The notes below the pieces were generated by a model. It made no database searches. It was not told where the DNA came from and saw nothing but the letters and a program-made list of their open reading frames with translations. A stretch of 64,000 nucleotides of DNA, taken from positions 141,365 to 205,364 of the forward strand of contig NZ_WJIC01000013.1 in the NCBI RefSeq assembly GCF_009649815.1. The letters are read 5' to 3'. Made by a program: the position numbers and the translations under genes. How positions within the stretch are numbered: position 1 is the first letter of the stretch; each line of letters begins with the position of its first letter. This DNA is from Nocardia sp. SYP-A9097. GTDB taxonomy: Bacteria > Actinomycetota > Actinomycetes > Mycobacteriales > Mycobacteriaceae. Shown here piece by piece: positions 33,289 to 41,875 of the stretch.

Positions 33289-33861
33289 TCAATTCAGGGC
33301 GCGCGAGATGAGGTACTCGGCGAGTGTGGTCAGCACTTGTTTGCAGGAGTGGCGATCGCGCGCGTCGCACAGCAGGATCGGGACGTGTTCATCGAGGTCC
33401 AGTGCCTCGCGCACCTCCTGCGGGGAGTACACCGGCGCACCCTCGAAACAGTTGACGCCGATGGTGAATCCGATACCGCGACGCTCGAAGAAATCGATCG
33501 CCGCGAACGAGTTCTCCAACCGCCGGGTGTCGGCCAAGATCACAGCGCCGAGCGCTCCGCGCGCCAATTCGTCCCAGAGGAACCAGAATCGGTCCTGTCC
33601 GGGCGTGCCGAACAGATACAGCACCAATCCGGCGTCGATGGTGATACGCCCGAAGTCCAAGCCGACCGTGGTGGTGGTCTTGCCCTCGACCCCGGTGAGA
33701 TCGTCGATACCCTCGGAGCGTTCGGTAATAATCTCCTCGGTACGCAGCGGCGTGATCTCGCTGATCGTGCCGACCAGGGTGGTCTTGCCGACCCCGAAGC
33801 CGCCCGCGATCAGGATCTTCACCGATTGCGCGAGCGAGTGGTCCTCGTCGAACCCGGTCAT
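33289..33861 (-). CDS. Conservon small GTPase (CvnD/MglA-like), copy 2
   Basis: 190 residues, closely similar to copy 1: GGFGVGKTT P-loop, GTPGQDRF switch, VNCFEGAP, and a C-terminal LAEYLISRALN. A 53-base stretch (33551-33603) is identical to copy 1 (29511-29563), covering the switch II region. It lies 8 bases after the roadblock gene, with no DUF742 gene between them. Confidence 0.9.
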   Translation of the reverse strand: MTGFDEDHSLAQSVKILIAGGFGVGKTTLVGTISEITPLRTEEIITERSEGIDDLTGVEGKTTTTVGLDFGRITIDAGLVLYLFGTPGQDRFWFLWDELARGALGAVILADTRRLENSFAAIDFFERRGIGFTIGVNCFEGAPVYSPQEVREALDLDEHVPILLCDARDRHSCKQVLTTLAEYLISRALN

Positions 33862-33869
33862 ACCGGGGC

Positions 33870-34277
33870 TCAGCCGAATTCGCCGGGGCGGCGGGCCGCG
33901 GTGGACAGGAGCGAACCCACCCGCTGCACGGTCAGATTCATTTCATAGGCCACCATGCCCAGATTCGCGTCGGCTCCGGTCTGCAGGGCCAGACACGCGT
34001 TCGGGCCCGCCGCGGTGACGAACAGGACCGCGCGATCGAGTTCGATGACGGCTTGACGCACACCGCCGCCGTCGAAACGGTGTCCGGCACTGCGGGACAG
34101 CCCGTACAGCGTGGAGGACATGGCGGAGAAGTGTTCGGCATCCTCGCGCAGCATGCGGGTGGAGCGGCCGAGCAGCAGACCGTCGGTCGAATGGACCACG
34201 GCGTGACGCACACCGGCGAGCTTGTCGACGAGATCGTCGAGCAGCCAGTCGAGGTCACCGGCGGGAGAAGTACTCAC
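33870..34277 (-). CDS. Roadblock/LC7 protein (CvnB-like), copy 2
   Basis: 135 residues from GTG 34277, 23 bases inside the end of the kinase gene, just as in copy 1. The same blocks occur: WLLDDLVDKLAGVRHAVVHS, GLLLGRS, VIELDRAVLFVTAAG, and MVAYEMNLTVQRVG. It should pair with the adjacent GTPase. Confidence 0.9.
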   Translation of the reverse strand: MSTSPAGDLDWLLDDLVDKLAGVRHAVVHSTDGLLLGRSTRMLREDAEHFSAMSSTLYGLSRSAGHRFDGGGVRQAVIELDRAVLFVTAAGPNACLALQTGADANLGMVAYEMNLTVQRVGSLLSTAARRPGEFG

Positions 34278-36603
34278 CGTCGCCTTCCTGTCGATTTGTG
34301 ATGGGTGGGAGGGGGTCCGGATCGGCACGACGACCCTGCCGGGTGCCGTTCTCGATGGCGGACATGAGATCTCGGGCCTGTTCGGCACCGCGCGTGGGCA
34401 GGACCGGCGGGGCCTGACCGGGCAGGGTGGTATCCCAGGAGATGACGGCCGACTCGTCCGGTGCGGGGTCGTGTGCCAATTCCGGTGCGAGACTGGCCTG
34501 CCGGTGACGCCGGGGCAGCGTGGGGCGGTCGCCGTCCTCGGGCAGATCCACGCGCGCGTGTCGGCCGGTGTCCGTGGCCGGGTCGATCGGTGTATCGAGT
34601 ACCGGGAGTTCGCCTGTGTCCGGACGGAATTCGGTGCGCCGGGGAACCGGGAGTTGGCCGGAGGTGTAGTCGGGAGAGGGTGTGCCACCGGCGATCAGTG
34701 CGGCGGGAACGAGCACGATGGCGCGCAGGCCGCCGTAATCGGATTCGGAGAGCCGGACCGAAATGCCGTGCCGGGCAGCGAGTTGCGAGACCACGAACAC
34801 GCCCAGGCGGGAGTCCGAGGAGAAGTTCCCGAGACCGAGGCCGGCCGCGGTGGCCAGCAGCGTGTTGATCCGCTCGAGCTCGTCCTCCGCTACGCCCACA
34901 CCCTGATCGGCGATCTCCAGCACCACACCGCGACCGACGGTATTTCCGGTGATCTGCACCTTCGACTGCGGCGGGGAGAAGTGCGTGGCATTGTCGATGA
35001 GCTCGGCCAGCAGGTGAATCAGGTCGCCGACCGCCGCGCCGACGATGAAAGTCTGTGGCAGCCGACCGGTTCGGACCCGCTGGTAGTGCACGGTCTCGCC
35101 GACGGCGCTGCGCACCAACTCCATCAGCGGCACCGGATTGCGCCACTGTCGCCCGGGCCGGCCACCCGCGAGGATGACCAGGTTCTCGGCATTGCGACGC
35201 TCGCGGGTGGCGAGGTGATCGAGCAGGAAGAAGGTCTCCAGCAGCGCCGGATCCTGCTGCTCGGATTCGGCCTCGTCGAGAATCTCCAACTGCCGGTGCA
35301 CCACGACCTGGCTGCGGTGCGCGATATTGAGGAAGACCGCCTTCACACCCTCCCGGGTACGGGATTCGGTGACCGCGGCCGCGACGGCGGCGCTGTGCGC
35401 ATGGCTGAACGCGTCCGCTACCTGGCCGATCTCGTCAGCGCCGAATTCCAGTGCGGGAGTTTCGGTATCGATATCGACGTGTTCGCCGTCGGCGAGCCGG
35501 CGCATGGTCTCGGGCAATCGCTCATCGGCGAGCGCGATGGTTTCGTCGCGAAGTCGGCGCAGCCGCCGGATGATTCGATTGGCCAGCGCCAGTGCGACCA
35601 GAATGGCCCCCAGTGCGACGATCAGCATGGCCGCGCCGGTGAGCAGCGAATTGCGGGTGGTCGTGGCGGCGGCGTCACCGGCCAGGCTCTGGGCTTCGGA
35701 GTTCTCGGCCTGCCACAGATCCGCCAGGGCCTTGTTCACCTCGGTGGCGGCGTCCTCCCACGCGGCGGTGGTCAGCGGGAGCGGAGCGGGTTTGAAGGCG
35801 GTGCCGTCGGCTCGGGGTACCGCGCGCTGCGCCAGAGCGGTCTCCATACTGCTGAGCCGCTGCCAGGCCGCGCCTCCCACCAGGGTTTTCGCGGCGGCCG
35901 CCTGCGTCGGATCGCCATCGGCGAGTAGACGTTCGATGCGATTGTGATAGAAGCCGATGAGTCGCAGGTACTCATCGGCCAGCTCGACGGGCAGGCCGCT
36001 GCCACCGTCGATGAGCGCCGCGCCCAGGGCATTCGCGCGACTCATGGCCTCCAGGCCCTCCAAAACCCCACTGGCGGCGGCGAGTTCGATGGCGGTGGAC
36101 GCGTCCGGCGCGGATTCCTGCACGATGCGGACACCGGCGAGGACGATCTGCGGTATGGAGCTGTAGAAGGTGTCGGCGTCGCCGAACAGCAGGGTGCCCG
36201 CGTCCAGGCCCATGCGAATCAGGGTGAGCTGCTTGGTCAATTCGGTGAGCGCGGAGGTGGCATCGCCCATGGACTGTGGGCCCACACTGCGCAATCGTGA
36301 TTGTGCGGGGGCGATCTCGCGTAGGGCGGCGTCCAGGCGCTGGCGGGCGGCGGCCAGCGCGTGCAGATCGGTATCGGCTCCGGCTATGCGCCACAGCGTG
36401 ATTCGGCGCTCCAGTTCGAGTGCCTCGATGAGTTCGCGGGTGGGTGCGACACCGGCCTGTAGTTCTTCGGCCCAATTCCGCGCGGTGTTCGAGCGGTCCA
36501 CCAGATACCCGGTCGCGCCGCCGCCGATGGCCACCAGTGCCAGGCTGGGTACGAGTGCGATGGCGAGAATTCGGGTCCGCACCCCTGGCCGCCTGCTGCG
36601 CAT
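34255..36603 (-). CDS. Conservon sensor kinase (CvnA-like), copy 2
   Basis: 782 residues from ATG 36603 (MRSRRPGVRTRILAIALVPS). Its layout matches copy 1: N-terminal membrane segment, NIT-like helical sensor, second segment (LLTGAAMLIVALGAILVALA), HAMP, NIAHRSQVVVHRQLEILDEA, and an ATPase with LIDNATHFSPP, DQGVGVAE and SRLGVFVVSQL. The extracellular part differs strongly from copy 1, so the two probably sense different cues. The disordered tail is shorter. Confidence 0.88.
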   Translation of the reverse strand: MRSRRPGVRTRILAIALVPSLALVAIGGGATGYLVDRSNTARNWAEELQAGVAPTRELIEALELERRITLWRIAGADTDLHALAAARQRLDAALREIAPAQSRLRSVGPQSMGDATSALTELTKQLTLIRMGLDAGTLLFGDADTFYSSIPQIVLAGVRIVQESAPDASTAIELAAASGVLEGLEAMSRANALGAALIDGGSGLPVELADEYLRLIGFYHNRIERLLADGDPTQAAAAKTLVGGAAWQRLSSMETALAQRAVPRADGTAFKPAPLPLTTAAWEDAATEVNKALADLWQAENSEAQSLAGDAAATTTRNSLLTGAAMLIVALGAILVALALANRIIRRLRRLRDETIALADERLPETMRRLADGEHVDIDTETPALEFGADEIGQVADAFSHAHSAAVAAAVTESRTREGVKAVFLNIAHRSQVVVHRQLEILDEAESEQQDPALLETFFLLDHLATRERRNAENLVILAGGRPGRQWRNPVPLMELVRSAVGETVHYQRVRTGRLPQTFIVGAAVGDLIHLLAELIDNATHFSPPQSKVQITGNTVGRGVVLEIADQGVGVAEDELERINTLLATAAGLGLGNFSSDSRLGVFVVSQLAARHGISVRLSESDYGGLRAIVLVPAALIAGGTPSPDYTSGQLPVPRRTEFRPDTGELPVLDTPIDPATDTGRHARVDLPEDGDRPTLPRRHRQASLAPELAHDPAPDESAVISWDTTLPGQAPPVLPTRGAEQARDLMSAIENGTRQGRRADPDPLPPITNRQEGDGEYFSRR

Positions 36604-37026
36604 TGCCCGAGGGTAGCCATCGGGTGGCCGAAGCGCCCTGCCGAGTCTTCTTGAGCGGGATGGGATTTGACTCGCGGACCGGCCGTCCGGTATTCGAGCG
36701 CGGGTGCGAAGTCGCCGGTACAAACGTTGAATCCGTTGCGCGAGAGTGCCTCTCGCCCACGGTGCGGCCAACCTTCGGTCACCACCTGCGCTGTGCGTTA
36801 CCTACCTGGTGACCAGAGAATAGCCCCGCAGTCTCACGTGTGTAGCCGGTTCGCGGGACCCGAAATTCTGCCCGCACCGCAGAACCCGCGTCGATCGTCA
36901 TGACAGACGTTCACCGACTCGACAGCTGGGTGTCGATTTCGGGCAACCGTCCAGGGTTACGGTCGCCGCGCCCGGGGTACAGCGGGCCGCGCACGAAACC
37001 CGTGCCGCGAAGGTTGGAGGAACTAA
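36604..37026. other. 423-bp divergent intergenic region
   Basis: It separates the second conservon from the alkaline phosphatase and must hold both promoters. One GTTCACC at 36909-36915 resembles the unit of an actinobacterial PHO box, but a second unit 11 bases away is not convincing. No gene seen. Confidence 0.4.
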
Positions 37027-38529
37027 GTGCAGCACAAGAAACGCGCCTGGCTCGGCGCCGTCGCGGCCATCACCGCCGCGTTCGTGGGCTCGACCCTGGT
37101 CGCGGGTTGCGGCTCGGACAGCAAGGCCGACAACGAAGTTCACAACATCATCTACCTGCTGGGCGATGGCATGGGACGCACCCACATCACCGCTGCCCGC
37201 GAGCGCTTCCTCGGGGCCAAGGGGCACCTGAACATGGAACAGCTGCCGTACGTGGGAGCGGTCTCCACTTATGCGGTGGAACCGAACAGCGATAAGCCCG
37301 CCCTGGTGACCGACTCCGCGTCCTCGGCGACCGCCTGGTCCTCGGGCGTGAAGACCTACAACGCGGGGCTCGGCGTGGACGCCTACGGCAAATCCGTGCC
37401 CACGCTGATGGAGCAGGCCAAGGCCGCCGGTTTCGCCACCGGAAATGTGAGCACCGCCGAGATCACCGACGCCACCCCGGCCGGCATGTTCAGCCACGCG
37501 CTGCTGCGCGGCTGCCAGGGACCCACATTCAGCGAATCCACCTGCCTGCCCAAGAAGGCCGACGGCAGCTTCGAGGCCCAGCCCGCGGACAAGACCCTGG
37601 TGACCCCGATCGCCGAGCAGATCGCGCGCAACGGCACCGCCGATGTCATCTTCGGCGGCGGCCTGGCCCGCTTCGAGCCCGAAGACCAGAAGGCCATGCT
37701 GGACAAGGGCTATGAGGTGCTGGGCAGTATGGGCGATCCCGCGCTCAAGGCCCAGACCGCCGACAGCCAGAAGGTCGCCACCGCCGCGGATCTGACCGCG
37801 GCCAAGAGTGACAAGGTGATCGGCCTGTTCAACCGCGGCAATCTGACCGTCACCCAGGCCAAGGCGCTGCTGCCGGACTCCGCGCCGCAGAAGCAGGAGC
37901 CGACCCTGTCGGCCATGACCACCAAGGCCATCGACCTGCTCTCGAAGCGTAAGGACAGCAAGGGCTTCCTGCTGCAGATCGAGGGCGCGCTCATCGACAA
38001 GCGCTCGCACGCCAATGACGCCGCCCAGACCCTCGACGAGGTGAAGGCGTTCGACGACGCCGTCGCGGCCGCCATGGACTTCGCCAAGAAGGACGGGCAC
38101 ACCCTGGTCATCGTCACCGCCGACCACGAGTGCGCGGGCTTCAACATCATCGAGAAGGGCACCTTCGTCAACGCCGAAGCGATCGCCCCGCCCACCAATG
38201 TGGACGCCACCAACCCGGCCAACAACTCCAACCCGTCGCGGGACGGCAAGGAGAATGTGAAGGACCCCGCCCGCTCGAACGGGTTCGTCAACGGCTCGGG
38301 CGCGAACGATCCGCGCAACTTCGCCCCGGCGACCTTCCGCACCCCGGATGACAAGGCCGAGGTCAAGGACGGTTCCGCCGAGGCCAGCCTGTGGCTGACC
38401 TACCTGTCCGGTAACCACACCGGCGCGGACGTGATGATCTACGCGTACGGTCCGGGTGGCGACGTCTTCGCCGCCAGCCAGGACAACACCGCGCTGTACA
38501 CCAAGATGCACAAGGCCCTGCTGCCGTGA
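37027..38529 (+). CDS. Lipoprotein alkaline phosphatase (PhoA family)
   Basis: 500 residues from GTG 37027 (TTGGAGGA upstream). The signal peptide ends in a lipobox with Cys28 (VAGC), so the enzyme is anchored outside the membrane. The nucleophile Ser97 lies in TDSASSATAW; the metal ligands are GDGMG, EGALIDKRSHAND, TADHECAG and GNHTGADVMIYAYGP. It releases phosphate from organic esters, normally under phosphate limitation. The next gene begins in its stop codon. Confidence 0.92.
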   Translation: MQHKKRAWLGAVAAITAAFVGSTLVAGCGSDSKADNEVHNIIYLLGDGMGRTHITAARERFLGAKGHLNMEQLPYVGAVSTYAVEPNSDKPALVTDSASSATAWSSGVKTYNAGLGVDAYGKSVPTLMEQAKAAGFATGNVSTAEITDATPAGMFSHALLRGCQGPTFSESTCLPKKADGSFEAQPADKTLVTPIAEQIARNGTADVIFGGGLARFEPEDQKAMLDKGYEVLGSMGDPALKAQTADSQKVATAADLTAAKSDKVIGLFNRGNLTVTQAKALLPDSAPQKQEPTLSAMTTKAIDLLSKRKDSKGFLLQIEGALIDKRSHANDAAQTLDEVKAFDDAVAAAMDFAKKDGHTLVIVTADHECAGFNIIEKGTFVNAEAIAPPTNVDATNPANNSNPSRDGKENVKDPARSNGFVNGSGANDPRNFAPATFRTPDDKAEVKDGSAEASLWLTYLSGNHTGADVMIYAYGPGGDVFAASQDNTALYTKMHKALLP

Positions 38530-39029
38530 GCATGAATGGTGTTGCGGGAGTGCGCGCGACGCTGATCGCGGGACTGCTCGTGGTGGTCGCGTTCGGAGCC
38601 GGATGCTCGACCGTACCGTCCGAGAGTGCGCCGAGCGCGGTGGTGACGCCGTCGTTCGCGCCGAAACCCGCTGTGGCACCGGCCGCTTCGATCACCGCGG
38701 CACCGGGTGAGGTGCGGGTGGAGCCCGGACCGTTCACCGATCGGATTCAGCTCACCGGTACCCGGTTGGACGGATCCACGGTGCGCGGGCGCGTGGCCAT
38801 CACCACCGATGTGAGCGATGTGCTCGCCCTCGAGGTGCGGGCGGCGTTCTACGACGCCGCCGGACGCCTGGTGGGCACCGGGCATTTCGAGCACGCCGAT
38901 GAGGAGACCATGGGCGGCGGCACACATATTCCGCACAATGACGGCATCGACTTCACCATCACCTCGGCCCCGACCGATGCGCCGGTCTCCGCCGCGGTGC
39001 TGTCGATTCCGGTACTCGTGAACGAATAG
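38526..39029 (+). CDS. Lipoprotein coupled to alkaline phosphatase
   Basis: 167 residues. The start GTG overlaps the phosphatase stop (GTGA), indicating translational coupling. A signal peptide (LIAGLLVVVAFGAGC) is lipidated at the Cys, followed by a Pro/Ala-rich linker and a beta-sandwich-like domain (VRGRVAITTDVSDVLALEV). No known function; the coupling suggests that it assists or docks the phosphatase outside the cell. Confidence 0.75.
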   Translation: MSMNGVAGVRATLIAGLLVVVAFGAGCSTVPSESAPSAVVTPSFAPKPAVAPAASITAAPGEVRVEPGPFTDRIQLTGTRLDGSTVRGRVAITTDVSDVLALEVRAAFYDAAGRLVGTGHFEHADEETMGGGTHIPHNDGIDFTITSAPTDAPVSAAVLSIPVLVNE

Positions 39030-39050
39030 CCCGCTCCCGCAGCATCAGTC

Positions 39051-39093
39051 GCGAACCCGCGTGCACACACCAGTGCACGCGGGTTCGCCTTTT
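39051..39093 (+). terminator. Intrinsic terminator
   Basis: A 16-bp perfect stem (39051-39066 with 39073-39088, GCGAACCCGCGTGCAC and complement) with a 6-base loop, followed by CTTTTCG. It ends the phosphatase operon. Confidence 0.85.
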
Positions 39094-39271
39094 CGATACT
39101 TCCCGGTCTTCGGCACGCACACCCCTCGTACACGCGCCTCGGGCCGTTTCAGCTGGCGGAACAATCCCTTCCGAACGGTGAACTCGACAGTTGCTATTCG
39201 GTGGAGCTGGTGCTGGGGGTTGTTCGTTATCCGAGGTCGATTGGTTACAGATCAGTCGGATTCGTCCGCTA

Positions 39272-40288
39272 TCAGAGGGTTGCCGGTAGGCCGAAGCGGA
39301 CGAACAGCTTCGGCTCCAGGAAGACGGTGATCTTGTCGATCGCCGAGTCCGTCACCGTCAGCACATGGATGGATTGCGCCCGGTAAATGCCCTCCGCATC
39401 ACGTAGATAGCACGCGGCGGCCGGTTGGGTATTGGCCGCCGTGCGGATGAACCTCCACTTGCCCGGTTCCGCACATATTTTGCCGGTGAAGAATTCGAGC
39501 ACATCGACGCGGCCCGCGAACCACACCAGGGCGGGCGGCATCTCGATCACGACATCCTCGCGGAGCACCTCGGCCAGGCCCCGCATATCGGCCTTGCCGA
39601 AATAGTGCATATAGCGATCCACCGTGGCCCGTTCGTCCGGGCTCAGCGATTCCGACATCTGGTCGAGCATCGGCGCAACCTTCTCCAGGTGGGCGTGGGC
39701 GCGCTGCAACGCACTGTTGACGGCGGCGGGGGAGGTGTCGAGGAGATCGGCGACCTCGGCCGCGGACCAGGCCAGCACATCGCGCAGGATCAATACCGCG
39801 CGCTGGCGCGCGGGCAGATGCTGCAGCGCCGCGATGAAGGCGAGCCGGATACCGCTGCGCGCGGCCACCACCGTCGCCGGATCGTCGGCCGAATTGCCCA
39901 GCAGCACATCGGGAATCGGTTCGAGCCAGGAGATCTCCGGATAGCGGGGCGGGTTCAGGACGAGTTCCCGACTCGGACCCACCAGTCCGGTGGGCAGGGC
40001 CCGGTTACCGCGCTGTTCGAGCGCGGTAAGGCAGGCATTGGTGGCGATTCGATACAGCCAGGTGCGCAGGGAAGCCTTGCGCTCGTCGAATCGATCGGCG
40101 GCGCGCCAGGCCCGCAGCATGGTCTCCTGCACCAGATCCTCGGCCTCGTGAATCGAGCCGAGCATCCGGTAGCAGTGCGCGAGCAGCTCCGGCCGGAACG
40201 GGGCTGTGCGGGTCGCGAATTCGGCACCGACCGTCATGGATGAGGAACCTACCGGCGAATCCGGACGGCGGATATCGATACCGGTCAT
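39272..40288 (-). CDS. ECF-type sigma factor with SnoaL-like C-terminus (SigG/TIGR02960-like)
   Basis: 338 residues from ATG 40288. Sigma region 2 (FRPELLAHCYRMLGSIHEAE, DLVQETMLRAWR) and region 4 (LPARQRAVLILRDVLAWSAA, then a SPAAVNSALQRA helix) are clear. A C-terminal SnoaL/NTF2 domain (about residues 215-338) replaces an anti-sigma partner, as in ECF41/SigJ and SigG types where it controls activity. The start is taken from the ATGA overlap with the MFS gene; ATG 40237 is an alternative. Confidence 0.88.
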   Translation of the reverse strand: MTGIDIRRPDSPVGSSSMTVGAEFATRTAPFRPELLAHCYRMLGSIHEAEDLVQETMLRAWRAADRFDERKASLRTWLYRIATNACLTALEQRGNRALPTGLVGPSRELVLNPPRYPEISWLEPIPDVLLGNSADDPATVVAARSGIRLAFIAALQHLPARQRAVLILRDVLAWSAAEVADLLDTSPAAVNSALQRAHAHLEKVAPMLDQMSESLSPDERATVDRYMHYFGKADMRGLAEVLREDVVIEMPPALVWFAGRVDVLEFFTGKICAEPGKWRFIRTAANTQPAAACYLRDAEGIYRAQSIHVLTVTDSAIDKITVFLEPKLFVRFGLPATL

Positions 40289-41715
40289 GCGGTTGTCCCA
40301 GCGCGCTCGGTGGAGACGGCAACCGGCATATCGGGCTCGGCGGCGGCGATCGGCGCGCCGGCCGGGATCAGCAGGCCGATCACCGAGCCGGTCAGGGCCA
40401 GCAGGGCCGCGGTCGCGGTCGCGGCGATGAAACCGTCCGTGAATACCTGTGCGGACGCGTATCCGCCCACCGCGGCGAAAACCGCTGCGGGCACGGCGAT
40501 TCCGAAGGCCCCACCGAGCTGACGCAGGGCATTGTAGGTGCCGGACGCGGCACCGATCGCGGTCATCGGGACCGCGCGCAGGACCGCGCTCTGCGCGGAC
40601 GGGATACCCATCGACGCGCCGATACCCGCGATGATGAACGGCGGCACCATCAGCACGTAGGGCAGATCGGGGCGGGCGATGAGCGCGATCCAGCCGAAAC
40701 CGATGGCCTGCAGCAGCAGACCGAGCACGACCAGCGGCCGTTCACCGAACCTGTTGACCTGCTTACCCGCAATAGGCGCGACCAAGAACAGCGTCGCGGT
40801 CCAGGGCGCCAGGCGCAGACCCGTGCCAAGTGGACTGTAATGCAATACCACCTGCAGGAACTGGGTGAAGAAGAACGCCCCACCGAAGATGGACGCGGCG
40901 AGCAGGAAACTCGAGGCATTGCCCGCCGAGAAGGCGCGCAAGGTGAAGAACCGCATCGGAATCAGCGGCTCGGGAGTGCGCAGCTCCCAGCGCACGAAGC
41001 CGATCAACGCGACCGCGCCGAGGAAGAAAACCGTGATGACTTCCGCACTGCCCCAACCGGATTCGTTACCCCGGATCAGTCCCCAGACCACACCGAACGC
41101 GGCCAGGCTGACCAGCGCCGTCCCCGGGTAGTCCAAAGCGCGTGCCTGCCCGAAACTTTCACTGAGCCGCGCGCGCACCAGCACGATGAGCACCGCGCCG
41201 ATCGGCACATTGAGCCAGAAGATCCACTGCCACGACAGGCCCTGCACCACCGCACCGCCGACCATCGGGCCACCCAGGGTGGCCAATCCGGTTATGGCAG
41301 CGAAGATTCCGAGCGCGCGGGTGCGCTGTTCCGGCGGGAAGGCGGCCGACAGTACCGCTACCGCCACCGGCATGACGGCGGCGGCCCCGACGCCCTGGAC
41401 GGCCCGGGCCGCGATCAGCCAACCGAGATCGGGTGCGAGTGCGCACCCGGCCGAGGCCGCGCTGAACAGGGTCAGCCCGGCTATGAATACGCGGCGGCGG
41501 CCGTAGCGATCGCCGAGCGCCGCGCCCGCCATCAGCAGTACCGCGAAGCTCAGGTTGTAGGCGTTGATGGTCCATTCCAGCTCGCCGATCGAGGCGTGCA
41601 GATCGAGTTGGATGGCCCGCAGGGCGGTGGTGACGACCAGGGCGTCGAGCACGATCATAAATCCGGCAATTGAGGTGAGCGCCAGTACCCAGCGCTGACC
41701 GATGGTCATTTTCAT
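40285..41715 (-). CDS. MFS drug exporter (DHA2, 14-TM type)
   Basis: 476 residues with about 14 membrane segments. The motif GAALGDRYGRRRVFIAG (motif A) follows segment 2, and DYPGTALVSLAAFGVVWG and WTINAYNLSFAVLLMAG are typical of the QacA/EmrB group. It is a proton-driven exporter of small hydrophobic compounds. The gene is first in a two-gene operon with the ECF sigma factor, which suggests that the sigma factor controls an envelope or drug response. Confidence 0.88.
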   Translation of the reverse strand: MKMTIGQRWVLALTSIAGFMIVLDALVVTTALRAIQLDLHASIGELEWTINAYNLSFAVLLMAGAALGDRYGRRRVFIAGLTLFSAASAGCALAPDLGWLIAARAVQGVGAAAVMPVAVAVLSAAFPPEQRTRALGIFAAITGLATLGGPMVGGAVVQGLSWQWIFWLNVPIGAVLIVLVRARLSESFGQARALDYPGTALVSLAAFGVVWGLIRGNESGWGSAEVITVFFLGAVALIGFVRWELRTPEPLIPMRFFTLRAFSAGNASSFLLAASIFGGAFFFTQFLQVVLHYSPLGTGLRLAPWTATLFLVAPIAGKQVNRFGERPLVVLGLLLQAIGFGWIALIARPDLPYVLMVPPFIIAGIGASMGIPSAQSAVLRAVPMTAIGAASGTYNALRQLGGAFGIAVPAAVFAAVGGYASAQVFTDGFIAATATAALLALTGSVIGLLIPAGAPIAAAEPDMPVAVSTERAGTTA

Positions 41716-41875
41716 CGCGTGCAGTCCTTCTCCGAAGGGGTATCACGAGTACTTACTCGCGGCGCGCGCCGAATTCATCGGGTGGGCTCGGAATCCAGGT
41801 GGAGTCGCCCGTTCCGGCTTGCCGGTGCGGGTAGATTGTATGTACCCGGCAGTAACCTGTACCCAGGAGGCGACG

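Noticed and set aside
36887..36931. PHO box upstream of alkaline phosphatase
   Set aside because: Only one GTTCACC unit is good; the units 11 bases on either side do not match.
36898..38679. 593-codon frame antisense to alkaline phosphatase
   Set aside because: Gly/Val-rich shadow; the phosphatase has its lipobox, Ser nucleophile and metal ligands.
40240..41673. 477-codon frame antisense to the MFS exporter
   Set aside because: Arg/Gln/Gly-rich shadow without membrane segments.
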